Positions 37,580 through 51,500 of a DNA stretch of 64,000 nucleotides are shown piece after piece. A model generated the notes under the pieces. It did no database searches and was not told where the DNA came from. It was given only the letters and a program-made list of their open reading frames with translations. A program made the translations under genes and the position numbers. Source of the stretch: Prinia subflava (taxonomy: Eukaryota > Chordata > Aves > Passeriformes > Cisticolidae); assembly GCF_021018805.1 (NCBI RefSeq), contig NC_086249.1, forward strand, positions 76,162,472 through 76,226,471, in the 5' to 3' direction. How positions within the stretch are numbered: position 1 is the stretch's first letter; the number at the start of each line of letters is the position of its first letter.

Positions 37580-39208
37580 TACTAGGCTTTCTCGCGTTGA
37601 GCTGGTTTCCCTGCGGCAGGCTTCCAGCAGGAGACCAAGCCAAGCCAAACAGACTGGCAAAGCTGCATGAGAAAGGGCAGAAATGCACGCTTTTGCATGG
37701 ATTGGATTTTGATTCTCCACCAAGGGACAGCAGAACACCCCTTTTCCTCCCCAAACTTTTGACAGGTGTCTGGAGCCTTTGTGGGGTTGATGGCATTTTC
37801 TCCAAACTTTATAAAGTCCCTGTCTGACTTTCTCTAACTTGTAGTGTCTGTGATTTTGGCATGAAATCTTTTCATTGTGGTTTAGCAAGGAAAAAAAGCC
37901 CCGAGCGAAACACCTAAGCATAATCTGTAGCGTTGCTGAGAACAGCTTTCAAGCATTTCCAAGGTGCAGACTCATAGTCTACTTGAAAGCATGGCTGTGT
38001 GGTAGCATGAAAAAGCAGCAGGTAAATCTAATGTATTACTAAAGTAGGTGAAACAGATTTACTTTGGCTGGACGGGAGAATTTGCTTTCCAGGCAAGTTG
38101 CTGCACCGGAGGAGGGAGGAGATTGAGGTCTGACAGGAAGAAACTGAGTAAGAATAAAAAAGGGTAAGAATAAAAAGGATATGGAATAGGAACTTAGCAA
38201 GGAGGTGCTAGTAATGTGCCTAGACCAGACTTGAGGGAAGAAATACATCCTAATAATGCATGTATATATATTAAAAAGAAAAAAGCAGATACACCTTTCT
38301 ATAGAAGGGCTCAATTTCAGTCACTTCCTAATAGCTTCTTTTTACAAATATGAGGATATTGATATTGAGGTGATTAAAAATCCCAAATCAGTTGTTGCAC
38401 TGCCACTCTTGTTCCCTTGACTTTGTCTACAGGGAATGTAAACATTTAGAAAACGGTGTGAGTATGATCCCATATCCTTAGACAGATAAGAATGTGTAAG
38501 TTTGTCAGGGTGGCATGTAGTGTCTTGAGATACTAAAAGAGTTCAAATGCTTGAGAAATTTCTATTTTTAACTCTGATTGTGACTGCATTCCTTCACAGG
38601 TAATAAGGTATATGTGTTTATAAGCTTTGTCAGTGATGTCATTTACTGGTATGATGGAATTGATTCATACCCTAAAAGTTGTGACAGCTGGGGCCATGGT
38701 CTGGTTTGGTTCATTTGTGAAGAAGACACTAAGTTTTTTTTCTCTTGGGACTTTCTTGGCATTCCTAAATAAACAAAGGCAATTTTAGATTCACAGAGTT
38801 TGAACAGATACGGTTGAAGCCCTTCAAGAAAATGGAATAGTTTGTACTGAGAATGTTTACTTCTGTTTATACAGTCTATTACTTAAAACTTATCCCAGCA
38901 ATGCATCTGTCATTTTGAAAAGGTGAATTTGTTTCTCAAATAGAACACAGATTTCTTTTAGTCTTCAGATTTCTGACATTTGCTTTTCTTGCCAAGTGTT
39001 CTGCTGCTTAGGGTAGTCTAAGAGTGGTACATCTAAGGTCATTAATAAGTGTTTCTTCGGTGTTTTAGATTTTTTCTTAGTTATTTATTGTTTATGGACT
39101 CCTGAGCAGAATTCACTGGCAATCTGCATTTGTGGATCACATGTTGGAAAGCGTTGTCTTGCAGTGTTCCGTTTGCTGAGTGCAGTGACTGTTTAAACCC
39201 TGGATTAA

Positions 39209-39238
39209 AAAAACAAACAAACAAAAAAAACAACAAAA
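39209..39238. repeat. CAAA-rich simple repeat
   Basis: An A/C-only stretch of imperfect caaa units in TMEM131 intron 1. Confidence 0.8.
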
Positions 39239-40602
39239 ATATAAGCCAAACAATAGTTTGAAAGCAAGACAAAGATTAAAGGGACTTGTGAGATCTAGTC
39301 CCACTAATCTTAAGCTACAATATAAGTGCCAGTCTGCAAGAGGTAGTGACTGAGCACAGAAGAGGAAGGACCGTTTTGGACAGTGGGCCTTTAGACTAAG
39401 GTGGGAGCCCGAAATGGAACAGTAGTTGAGAAGAAAGGAGGGGAGGGTGTTCAGGCTCTGTCCTTGAGTGCTTTAGCTTTACCAGGTTGTGTCAAGTTAA
39501 GCGTAGTAAGACACGGTTTAAAAATAATAGTCAGGAAGCAGGGGAGTAGCTAGGAATATCCTTTCCATCTCCCAAATGTGGGCATACATTTTTCACTACA
39601 GCTGCAGGAAGGAAGCTGTGGAGAGGGAATAGGGCTGAGGTTGTGCATTGTTGCTCCTGAGCACTGCCAAGTTGAAGGTGGCTGTAGTAAGACACAGTGC
39701 AGTATGTACTCCAGAGAAGCTGCTACAGAAAAAATTTGAAGGAGCAAGTGCAAGGTGAATAGTGTGAGAAGAATAGATCAGATTATGACAAAAGAAACTG
39801 GAAAAGGAATGTGAAGGATACTCTTTTCCTCTTACCTTGCACATACGTGAGGAGAAACTGGGGGAATGATGGAGCTGATGGAGAAAAGATTATGCTGGCT
39901 TCATGTGGAGAAGGACCAGCAAGCAGTTCTTTATGGATGGAGCTGTCACAAGTAGAAAGAAGATTGATGCTGGAGTATTCTAGATAGACATGACTCTTTC
40001 CAGTACCCAGTCTTAGTTAAGGAGTTTGAGGGGGGAAAATGTAACATAAACACCTTTGCCTAAAGGGAGGAAGCAAAACTGAAATAGTTTGTGTGTTCTA
40101 GCTGTAAACTGAAGTATTGAGGAGCTGTGACATTGCAGTACACTCTCTCTGTGCTAGAGAAATAGAATTTGTGGGAGTTATCTGGTATCTGAACAGATAG
40201 CAGAGTAGAGAAGACTGTGTATGAACCAGCCAGAGAACCTTAAACATCCATTTCAGACTAAACACTGATATGTGACTTCTCTTTTTTAGTGCCTAGCTGG
40301 GTCCTCATGGGTGCCCATTGCTGAGGAATGAGTAAGACTGAGAAGGTTGTAAAATTTTATGTTTGTTTTTTTTCACTTAGGAAATCTGTGAACCATTGCA
40401 AAAGAATGACATGGCAGGAAAAAATTTCAGTCTCAAAGAGCCTCTTGCTATTCAGGAGGGGCAAAAAAATAACTTTAGAGTTTTTTTGGCAAATATCTAT
40501 GATTTTCAGGATTTCTGTAAGGCTTATCCTTTCCTGGTGTGATTATCACATTCTATATTGCCACATAGATTGAGTACAACTATCAGTTTATATTGGTGTG
40601 CT

Positions 40603-40662
40603 TTTTGTTTGGTGTTTGGTTTGTTTTGGGATTTGTTTTGTTTTGTGGTTTTTGGGGGGAAG
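40603..40662. repeat. GTTT-rich simple repeat
   Basis: A G/T-rich imperfect gttt repeat in intron 1. The 69-codon antisense ORF through it is an artefact. Confidence 0.75.
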
Positions 40663-42584
40663 GACACACAACATACACAAAATAGCCTTCTGGGTTTTGG
40701 GTCGCTGGAAGCCGTAGTAATACCATAACCCATGGTAATTTAAGTGTTTTGAAAATAAATGTCTGACATGAGGATGCTTTTTTACCTGAACTGTTTTGTG
40801 TTTGTTTCCTTATTTATATATTTCTAGAAAATCTTCACTTTATTTTTTAAAAACACCTTTTATTTGGCCAGCTGTCTGAAAGCCTGTTGACACTACTTTG
40901 ATTCTCTTACCTACACATCTGCTCACAAGATAGGTGCAGGTAGAGCAAGGTTAATATTTAGGCTGTGTTCTATTGCTGACTGTGAAAAGTTGCATCTTAG
41001 TGCTGGATCTGGGGAAAAAAATCTATTTGAACATCTACATTTTGATACCAGATAGACCAGTGAAAATAGGACTTTTTTTCCCCCTCATGCTTGATGTGAG
41101 CTCTTCTAGCTTCCTAGAAACTAAGTTAGTTACTGAGTGTAAGTGAGATATTGTCATCAGAGCAATGCACTGATATGTTGGAATTCTGTTTCCATTTTTG
41201 TCATTCTTTCTCATCTCAAACAAATAACTTTTCCTTTTTGTTTTTTACTGATTTCTAAAATAGCAAACCAGAATACTTCACAGGAGTATCAAAAGTAGAT
41301 TAATATTGGAAGATGATTGAGAGAAAGCTTAAATGTTTAATATTATAAAAAGTGTCTTCACATATGCCATCTGTTTGTCACATCCTGCTGTTAGAACTAA
41401 TCTACAGCATGCTAGCGTTTACTTTTATGCTGGGGTTTTGACCCTAACTTAAATCAAAGTGTGATTCAGAAACAATGACCTCAATCAAACTGAAAACACT
41501 CCAGCAGTTGAAGTAGCACATCAGAATCACGAGGAATGTGAGAAAACACAGTGGATAAAAATTGACCATGCTATCTCACTGTGGTTTTGAAACTTAAGTG
41601 TGGGAAAGCTGATTTGGTTTGCACTGTGTCTCTGCACTTGTGAATTAATAATATTGACCACTTGCTTGGATTGAATAGTCTCTTACTTGCTTGGGAAATC
41701 TTTGGACTGAAATAAAGGAAAAATTTTACTGCAGTGGGCAGGAATATGAGACCCTTTATTCTCCATGACCTTCAATGTCTTCTCAAAGTGGGTGCTCTTC
41801 CCTCCCTGCACCTCTTTCTCCATTACTGGTGTTCAGTTCTATTGCACGTGTGAAGTAGACTGGGATCCCCTCAATGGACCTGGAGCAGTCCATTGAAGGA
41901 TGATGTGCTCAGTTCAGGACCTTGGATTGTCATCTCTTGAAGGAACTTGCTGTGGATTTGTGTAGCGCCTAATATGATGAAATTCCACCAGAGTGTGCGG
42001 AAGTTGATAGGCTTTGCATTATTTAAAGGTTTCAGTTGTGATTTTTTTCTGAATGATTGCAATATGGATTGCTCTGAGTCATTTGGATGTATTTGTGCAT
42101 GTTAAAATTTTCAGCTGTTTGCTTGGACGTTTGCTGTGAGTCACTTTATTTCAAAGCCTACCCAGTTTTATGCTGCTTAAAGCAATACGTGTGATGGTTC
42201 CACAGTGTGATTTACTGAGTCTGTAAGTTCAAAGAATCTTTTTAAACAGTAAATTTGGTAAATGACCTGGGAGTCTGACAGTAAGTGGTGGATGCTGTGG
42301 TTCATGCATAACGAGCAGTAAAAGTTATGTGACCAAAGCACAGGCTAGAACCAGTTTGGTTTGTTCCTGTGTTTGTGGGTTCGGCAAGAAGTCTGTAATG
42401 ATGTCTTTTATTTCTCTTGCTTGTACTTTCTGTCCAGTGTAGCACCCTGACTTTGTCAGTCTATAGTATGAACTTAATAGGAGCTCAAGAAAGTGCCTTT
42501 TTTTTTCTCTAAAAGGCAGCAGTGAATTTAATGTCTACTCCTCATAGTTGTAAGTGGGGATACTTGGAACTGGACTGAGTAATA

Positions 42585-42678
42585 CCTTGAGCAGCCTCCT
42601 CTAACTAGATATTCTCTGATCAGGTGACTAGGGTGGAGCCTCCGGGGTCACTTCCAGCCTGCGTTATCCTATAGTTCC
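42585..42678 (+). mobile_element. CR1 LINE 3' relic
   Basis: The order 'cttgagcagcctcct', 'ctaactagat', 'cctccggggtcacttccagc' and 'gttatcctatagttc' follows the sense 3' end of CR1 ('ttgagcaggaggttggactagatgacctc...tcccttccaacctga attattctatgattc'). It is strongly diverged. Confidence 0.6.
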
Positions 42679-43195
42679 AAAAGTTGAGCACAATGGATCC
42701 CTACAATGGAAGCAACTGATTTGATCCATTCATGTTGTGGGAGTTTGAACTGGAGTTTGAACTAAAGTTATTTTTAAAATAATTCCTGTTTTTCAAAAAA
42801 TTCATGTTAGTATTTCAACATTTTTTTATTATTTATACCAACACAGAGGATGCAACATTTCTTCTTGCATAGGGAGAAACCAAAGGAACCAGTGACCATT
42901 AAAGCTAAATACTTCCAGTTTATTTTTCTAGTCATAAATACAAGCAAAGAATGAACTTGTGTCAGATACAGATTTGTTAGAGGCAGCAGTTAAAATTTTA
43001 ATGGGATGGAGGATTGTTGTGTATTTCTGTTTCCTCAGCTGTACTTACGGAATAATTAATGATTTATTGACTACAGCAAAGATGTGATGGAGCATTTGCA
43101 TTTAACATTTTTGAAATATGGTTTTAACATTTTCTCATTAGTAGCCTTGGATAACTTTTGCTTTCAAATATTAAAGGGACTAAACCAGGATCATG

Positions 43196-43223
<28 letters not shown>
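43196..43223. repeat. (CT)n microsatellite
   Basis: An uninterrupted run of about 13 CT dinucleotides, followed by tttttg. Confidence 0.95.
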
Positions 43224-43226
<3 letters not shown>

Positions 43227-44164
43227 GAAAACTTTGGATGTAATGTGGAAATAGTTAAGAGCTGGAGGATTGCCATGTAATTCCAATCTCTTAAAAGTAG
43301 GAAAAAACGGAGGTGTTTCACTAGTTTGAGATTTTCCTGCTACAGTTACCAGATTAATCTTCTCTTTAAGACTATCATGGATGCATTTTTAATACCTCTC
43401 CTCCTACTGCCTAGCATAGCTAGCAGCAGAGAACCATCTGAGAACAGGAGTTTTGCTGTCCTTATCAAACTGGTTTTAGAGATATCTGAGTGAAATTTAG
43501 TGGAATGAACTGTACAGGAAATGAAACTACACACGTAACAGCTCCTTCTATCTGTGTACTCTATGAAGCTACAAAATGTTATGTAATAGAACTGTTCGGC
43601 TGACTAATGCAACATGCTTACTTCTTTTTAAGTTATCTTATAAATGGTTCCATTACCTGTTATTCATAAAGCAGTTTGTCTTCGCAATGTCTTAAGCGTT
43701 ATCTGAGGGTTTTTTTCAGTTGAACACCTAGATTTATGTTGGACTATATTCAGTGTAATAGGATGTGCGTGAACGTGTTAAAGTTACTTAAACTAGAAAA
43801 ATCCCAGGCAACCCTTGGTTATAGGGTTAGGTTTTTTAAAGTTGTTTAAGTGAGAAGGCACAGCTAATGTTTAACATGGTGTTAAACAGATTAAATCACT
43901 ATTTGAGGAAGTGGTGATAGGAGACAAAGTTGTAGACAAGTGTGGTACCAAGTAGTTTGTAACATTTCCTAATAAGTGTCATAATATGTTAAATGAATTT
44001 AAAGACTGGTTATCTGAAGCTTGCAAATAAATATGAAATCATCTAGAAACACAGAAATTGTCTAAGTGAATCAGTGATTTATACCAAAATACTGTACAAA
44101 TATTACAGGTGGAATTTGTAGATAATGATAAAAACTATTGGGTAACTAGATAAACTGCCAGGTG

Positions 44165-44735
44165 TGTGGTTTTGGTTTATTCCCAGCAGTGGTTCATGCT
44201 CTGCCTCAGAGGCTGGCTACAAGGAGCTCTTCCTGGCTCTGTTCTGGGACCTGTCCTGCTTTGTATCTTTGTCACTGATCTGGAGTTGAAATGTGCCAAT
44301 GCTCATGGGCAAGTCTGCATTTTGGAGAGATCTAAGCACCACAGAACAATGAGCTGACTGGACCTTCAGGAAATCCAAAAAGGACAAATGGAAAGCCCTT
44401 TATATGGGACATAATAATCACCTGCAGGGAATACAACCTGGAAGTGCTATCCATGAGTCAGCAATGTACCCTGGCAACATACAGGAGCGTAGCCACTGGG
44501 CTGAACAAAGTGATTATTTCTGTTTACTCAGCACTTAATAGACCACACCTAAACCACTGTGTCCAGTTTTGTTCTCTGCAATCCCACTGGAAGTCTGCAA
44601 GAATGGTCAGTATGTGCATGACCTATGAATGGAGGCTGAGGGATCTTGTGGCAGCATGCAAATATCAAAGTAGTTTATGGATGAAACTCTTCACAGAGAT
44701 GCATGGCTGGAGCCTGAGACAGTGACCATAAAGTG
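44165..44735 (+). mobile_element. CR1 LINE ORF2 C-terminal fragment
   Basis: In sense orientation, translation gives GSVLGPVLLCIFVTDLE, a recognisable decayed copy of the CR1 reverse transcriptase motif GSVLGPVLFNIFINDLD. About 200 bases further on, in another frame, come YRSVATGLNKVIISVYSALN and RPHLNHCVQF, matching the conserved CR1 segment 'lYSALVRPHLEYCVQFW'. Several stops and frame changes separate these, so the copy is dead. A gap in the reverse transcriptase region is evident between the two motifs. The 3' end of the same element appears to resume at about 45.34 kb. Confidence 0.8.
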
Positions 44736-45335
44736 AAACAGGGAAAGTTTTGTTTTGTGCTGGGAGATGCTGCTCTGTGATGATCTGAGTAAGAAAGGCA
44801 CTTGGACACTATAAAATAGCATTGAAAATTCTATTTATTAAATGTAACCATGTGAAGAGAAAATATATAGATAATCTTGGATCTCTTTTGATGCTGGGAA
44901 CCCTGAATTGTTCAGCACCAAACAGATCTTCGAAGAGTCCATGTTCAACACACTCTGCAGACCCTGTCCATAGAATGGTTACCCTATTGTGGCTCTGTTG
45001 CCAGATTTTCTTGCAAGAAGACAACTCTATTCATAATTTTTGCTGTCAGGTAGAAAGGATGCTCACATGGGAACTTGATCTGCACTTCCAGATGAAGCAA
45101 GGCCACCCAGGTGGCATAATCTCTGGTGGAGTTGGCTGCAGCTTCTCTGCTTGAGAGGGCAGGCGGGGCTCCCCCTGCAGCCGCGGGGTACGTGCAGCAC
45201 TGCCGGCCAGCCAAGACACGCAGCCCGCACAGGCGTGGGTCTGCTCGGCCTGGCTCCTGCAGGGATCGCTGGCTCCCCCAGCTGTCACGGCCCTCCAGTC
45301 AGGATGGCTATGATCGTCTGCCGTGACATAAGGAG
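44736..45335. other. Non-CR1 segment interrupting a CR1, with GC-rich core
   Basis: This 600-base stretch sits between the ORF2 part and the 3' end of a CR1 whose two parts are otherwise in order and orientation. Its right part, about 45150-45300, is distinctly GC-rich (for example 'gcagccgcggggtacgtgca') against the AT-rich intron. I could not identify terminal repeats or a target-site duplication. It may be a younger inserted element, unrecognised diverged CR1, or a rearrangement. Confidence 0.4.
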
Positions 45336-45535
45336 TCTGTATTTCACCGTGGGCATGGTCAGGCATTGAAACAGGTTCTCTAGACAGGTTGTGGAATCTC
45401 TGACTTTGGAGGTTTTCAAGGCCCAACTAAATGACAACCTAAAGCAACATCATCCAAATTCAGCATTCACTGCACTTCTGCAGAAGGCTGAGCTGGATGA
45501 CAGTCTTAAGGTCCATTCCACCCTCAGTTTCCCTG
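45336..45535 (+). mobile_element. CR1 LINE 3' end fragment
   Basis: The sequence 'cattgaaacaggttctctag', 'acaggttgtggaatctctga', 'ctttggaggttttcaaggcc' and 'agctggatgacagtcttaag' matches the sense CR1 3' region ('tggaacaggttgcccagggaggttgtggaatctcc...ttggaggttttcaaggcc...ggactagatgacc'). It is probably the tail of the element that starts at 44.17 kb. Confidence 0.8.
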
Positions 45536-48500
45536 TCTCAGTATTTTGTGTCTCCCCTGTGATCTTAAAACTTAGTTGGAGCTTGCAATAGTTTTATTGC
45601 AGCTGATGCAGAAGACTGACTTTTCATGTAACTGTGGTGAAGCCAGTGCTATGGTAATAGTAATTTAGAGATAATTTTGATAGAAGCAGAGTTGTAATTG
45701 TACCAGGAAGCTTAAATAGTTGCTGGATCACTAAAAAAGTGTGATCACAGATAAAAAAAAGACCTTGTCAACCGTTCTGTAATCATGGATCACATAGGCT
45801 TTATTTGTTCCCATGTTTTTGTTCTTTCTCTTGAAAAAATTGTTTCAAAAGGAATATTTGTGTCCCATGCATGTGAAGCATAATACAGCTATTAGTTTTC
45901 ATCTTTGCCAGCTGCTGGCTATATAACAATACATTCAGTTGTGGTTTACATGTTAATATACAAGACGTATTAAAGTAATACTTAACCTGTGCAGCTTATA
46001 TGTCTGAGGAAATGCTGAGAGATTTGGATAGTTAATGTTGTAAAGCTTTTGACTATTCCTTTCTTGCAGTGGAGGACATGAAGTACTTGGTCCTCACTAG
46101 AAGCCATATCCTTCTGTGTTTGCTTTGGTGTTCTGAACCTATGTGTAACTTTAATCTGTGGAGCCAGCAACAGGCAGTTTAGAGGTACCAGAAATTATCA
46201 TTGTTTAGTGTGTTTATCATTGTTGAGCCTCAGGAAGCACTGAGGCTACTCTTGCCCTCTAAGTTGCCTCTCCTAAGTATAAGAAGATAAGGAAAGTGTG
46301 TGTAACTTCTGTATTATGATGCAGCTACTTTTATATTATCATACACCTTGTCGATTGCCTTCTGTGTAGCTTAACTAGATCATGATGTGCCCGAGTAGCT
46401 TTGGCTGACCTGTATCTTCCAAAATATTCAAAAGATTAATAAATTCCTGGTTTTGGGAGAAACATGATTTATTTGATGCTGAAGGAGAGATGGTTGTCAT
46501 TGACAGTCTGAATCTTCACAGGTGAAGTCACTGCCAGTCAGTACTACTGAATAACATTATCTGATGGAGAAAAGACTGAAATGAACTTCCAGTTCATCGG
46601 GGAAAATTTGATCAGAGTTTCAGTACTTGATGAGTGCAGTGAATTCTTCCTTTGATTAAACGAAATTTCTCTAGGGCAAAAGACTAGACTAAGGATCTCA
46701 GAGACTGAAAAAGTCTATTTATTTAGCGTTATTTAATTAATTGTGCTTCAAAAATACCAGTTTAGTGAAAAAAACCTCTCTAAAGTTGAATTTAGCAAAG
46801 GGGTGCCTGTTTAGGTTGAGACTGAGTGCTAGGCAGATCAAAGTAGAAATGAGAGATATTTTTTGAGTGAAGTCTTGTCTTGGGGGGCATCTTAGTGAGT
46901 GGTTGTTGTTGCAATCTTCAAAGTAGACTTAGATGTCTCTCCATAACATATTCTGTCTCTAAGCCTAAGGGTTTGGAATTATTGGATGAAATCATGATCT
47001 GTGTTGCACCAGGTGTCAACTTAGATCATCACAGCTGTTTGTAAAAGAGTCTGACCAGAAGAGATTGTTTATTTACCTCTGTGGAGTAACTGCTTCCAAG
47101 GTATTCTAGGTAGCTAAATTGCATTTCTGCAAGCATTTCATTTCCCTAAGCCTACTTGCAGTTTTCATTTCTTATTAATATTTTTGGAGTGTTACCCCCA
47201 AACTGAAATTAACCTGTTTGGTTTCACTGTTTTGCTCTGTATTTTATTTTTTTTCAGAACTTTCACCCGTTCTTCTCCACCCTTTTCTCCTCTGGTTTTA
47301 TCAGACCTTCCAGCCAGCTTTTTCCTGCTGCTCTGTGTTCCCTCGTGGCAAGTCAACAGACTGCTGTGCTCAGCAATCAATAAGTAGTGTTACTGCCACA
47401 TCATTAACACTATGACTTTAACATCAGGACTTTTCTACCTTTTCCTGGCCTTGGATTGTTGTATTTATAACCTTTGTGTGGTAGCTGAACAAGCATTATC
47501 TCGCCACTTTTTAACTTGTAGTCAGGCTTAATAGTTGTTTCCAGTGGATCCTTGAGTGTTGCCAAGAGAGCACAGGAGGGGCAGAGATACTGTGCTGCTC
47601 CCTCCCAATGATAGTTCGCTCCAGTAACTTGGTATTAACCAAGTGGCAACTGTTACTCAACAAAATCTAAACAATTGTGGTCTTCGTGTACCCTTGTTGT
47701 TCTAAAAATTCATACAGTTCCACACTGATAACTGACCAAGAAAAAAGGTGAGGGAGGCAAAATCAGAGCAGGGAAGAGAGCAGAACTCTCACTTAGTAGA
47801 CTACTGTTTCTGTGCCATGAGTGATAGAGAGCATCCTCTGTAGCAGGCAGCAAGGTAGGAGTAAGGATGGAAAACTGAGCAGTGTTCACAGAGCATAAGC
47901 TGTAGCTCTTACTTGATTGCATTCACATTGCCATTTAGATGTCGGGAGATATTTGCCTGGCTCTGTCACCTTCCTGTTCTGTGGAGGGTTTTTTGGAAAC
48001 TCTGAAAATTGCATCTTCCTTCCTCTTTTCTGTGGTGTGGAGAACAATGCTTGATCTCTCTCGGTGTTTATTAAAGTCATTAATAATCCTGGAGGTACCT
48101 TTTAGGTAGCTCTTTCCACTGTGCCAACACAACCTATTTTTTTGAGTAAGTGGGGATCTGTTCAGTGGTTCATTTCATAAGAGTCTAAGTTTGGAAGACT
48201 GATGTTAATGGTAATAGCTGAATTTATTGTCATTTAGTACATTGTTCTCCTGAGGCTCCAGAAGCCATGAAGTGACTGCTGTTTCTGGCAAGCTACATAT
48301 TGAATGTTTCTATACGCTAAAAAGATTAGAGTTTCATTATGTACATGTTACCTTTTCTCACATCAGTTTTCAGTACTACATGAGTAGTAAAACTGCTACA
48401 GTGAAAAGTTTCTGATCTAAAACTTGAAAAATTGAGATAAATCCTGAAGAGTAGCTTGGAGGGCTGTTGTTTTTCCCCTCTCATTGCAGGACAACTTGTC

Positions 48501-51500
48501 TTGTTTTTGAGGGTAGTTCCAAATAACTTTGTCTGTACATGTTCAATAACAATACATGTATAGGAGTATAATTCAATTTAACATATTGAAATTTTAAAAT
48601 TGCCATCACTGGAAAGAATAGAGAGCCACATTTTGTATGGATGCTACTTGCAGATGTTTGTTTTCTCTTTAGCTTCCTTTTCAATTTTTTTACTCTCTTT
48701 AAATTATTTCTGAGATGTTTCTATGAGTGCCAGGAGTATTGTTCTCTTTGGCTTAAAAGTAGCATGCACTAATTTTTTTTTCTGCTGAGAGAATTATTTC
48801 TTCTTTTCATTTAATTTTTTTTTAAAAAAATTTAAAGTAAATTTCCTCATTCATACCCTCCTGTGAATGGAATTGTATATTATTTCCTAAGAAGCATTTT
48901 GGAGCCAGGAAATACATATCTTAGGAGAAGCAAAGGAAATTTTTGAAAAGTTTAAAAGTAAAGCACCAACTTAAAACATCTGGCAGCTTTCAAAGTAGTA
49001 TTTTGATGTTTTTTTCCAAGTGAAGTTTTATGGCCTTTATTGCTACCACCTGAAATCCACTGTTTTGGCCAATATCAGATAATTTTTAAACTAATTTTTT
49101 AATAAACTCATTAAAAAGGTAGATGAAAGTAAAAATTGCTTTAGTTGAAGTGGATGGAAATGCTCATTTCTGTAAGGCAGAAATAGAGACTGAATACTGA
49201 ATAAGCATCTAAGAATAAAGGTATATGAATAAAATGTGGGGAGTTTGTGTGTATCAATCTGAAATCTTCTAATGTAATTTTGTTAAGAAAATAAATAAAA
49301 ACATTGTTAGGTGTAATGCATGTTACTTTCAGTGAGCTTTTCTGTTTCTATATATGTTTGTATAGTTTTTTGCAAGGATGTATCTATCACAGAACACATC
49401 TAATCAGTGTTAACTGCAAAATAAACCTTTAAGCAGTTGCACTGTCTACTGAAGCGTGAAGCAAATGTGAGCCAGATGTGTGAGCAGTGGCTTCAGGGCG
49501 GAGACTCACTTTCTTCCTTTCTCAGTTTAAGCAGTAGCTTCATTGTTTGTCTGGAGTCTGTGTTCTGAACCAGAATCATACCGTCACTTTCTGTTTCATG
49601 GCTAGCTTTAAGAACTGAATTGGTGACTGAATTCCTAAAAATCTGCATCAGTCTTAACTAAGGGGAAAAGAGAGGAGTGAATGAGTGCAATGTGACACCT
49701 CTTCTTTCTAGGGAGGGGCCTTGCTGGGTAAAGAAGTTTGTCTTTTATCTGAAGGCAGAAATGGCACAGAAGAAAGTTAGTGAAGGATTGTATACAGACT
49801 TAGTTGGGTGTCAGTGATATGCTCAATTTGTGCTGTTGTGTGCAGTAAAGTAGAAATCATTTGACTTTTCCCCTCCACTGTGAAGTAGTCACCAGTGTGC
49901 TCAGGTATTGCAGTGCAAGTGATCTGCTGTCTCTCTTTAGCTTGTATTAACTTGGGCATAGGTTGGTGCATATGAACTTACTCGAGTATGCATTGTGTAA
50001 AGTCAGAAATTTTTTTTAATCAGTAGTACAAAATGAGGGTTTTGATGAAGATTCTGTCTTTTTTGTTATTTAGCTTAATGTATTGCTTTTTCACTTCACA
50101 CAATGATTAAAGCACATTATCTAGGGACGGTTCTGTTTCAAATCTAATATATAAACAGAAAATACAAATTTGGCCAGTTGACTTTTTGAGGGATGATCAT
50201 TAGAGGTTTTAATAATGAAGAAAGAGTTAAGTATGTTTCTGTGTAAAAAGACTTCAAAGTGTGCCATTTGTACATGTGATTGTGCATTGTGTGTATTTTT
50301 TTTGTGGTGATGGCTCTTCCTGAGGTCTGTTGGAAAAATTGTTAATTTCTTTTTGCTGTGGAGTACTGAAAAATAAATAGGCAAATTGCCTAGGTAAGTG
50401 CAAGAGGATTTAGCTGGAAAAGCAAGCCTGCTGGCTGGTGATTCTCACTTGCCTGACATTAGCTGTCTCATAAGAGAATGACCTTTTACATTTCCAGTGA
50501 ACAGTCACCTGTTGGGATGTAGGCAGAAATCCAGGCTGGTAGTTACACTGACTTGTCCATCTTGGAGAACAGGCCTTTTTTAAACAGATTTGTTGCGTTG
50601 AACACTTAACTGGGACATATTTCTTGACTTCTGTAGTCCTGAAGCTGATTAAAATGGTTGCTTGCATTACAGTATAATAATACTGGTTTCCCTTATCTTT
50701 ATGGTATTTTGTTTTTACAGTGTAATTTTTCATCCATAATGTTTGGGGGGTTTTTTGTTCTGTATCCTCCTGCCTGTATTCCCCATGCTGCTCAGTTTTC
50801 CAGTGTTCAGGATGATTGAAATTGTGTGACTGTGCATAAGCAGTTAATTCATAGTCAAAGCTTTAAAAAGAACTTGTCCAAGTTCAGTTCTGCACTTTAA
50901 CCAGTAGTGATACAAATGTAGCAATTACAATTACGTAGACAGAAGTGAGTGGCATTTAGCACATTGTAATTGGCTCATGTGGTTATAGGTACCTTGAAGT
51001 GAGCTTAGTCATTAAGACAAAGGGTTAGAAACTGGACTTTAAAAAAACCCGTTAATGTAAATTAGTAATTATTTAGATAATTGACTATTCCCTATTTTGG
51101 TAAGATAGGACACTATTTTTAGAATTGGGAGAGAATTCATAGACTAGATGATACAGGTTTGTATAAATCCAGTTTATAGAAAGAAAACTGGTTTAGACAA
51201 GAGTTAGGAAAGAAAACAGTTCTTGCAAGCATATAAGAGATCATTAGATAATAAAGAAAATTAACGTAAAAATAAATCAATGCACTGCTACTGCCTGGCT
51301 GTTCCAGAGCTAAGTTGTTTTTCAGAATAGTGTTTTTCTAAGTATATATGCCAGAATATACTTTCCTGTATAAAATGAAGAAATTAACAGTGGCTAAAGG
51401 AAAGGTAAGTGTGCATAGCTACCTTAAAAATCAGGTCTCAGTCAGAGTAGGCCTCATAACCTGTAAGCCATGGAGGGTTTTTTTTATTGTGCACCAAGAG

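Noticed and set aside
36696..37921. Minus-strand open frames of 369 and 346 codons across the TMEM131 CpG island
   Set aside because: They are antisense to exon 1. Composition is the Arg/Ala/Gly/Pro bias expected from GC-rich DNA without stops, with no domain and no conserved segment.
45046..45426. 126-codon minus-strand frame in intron 1
   Set aside because: It spans the GC-rich interrupting block and the antisense of the CR1 tail, with no domain.
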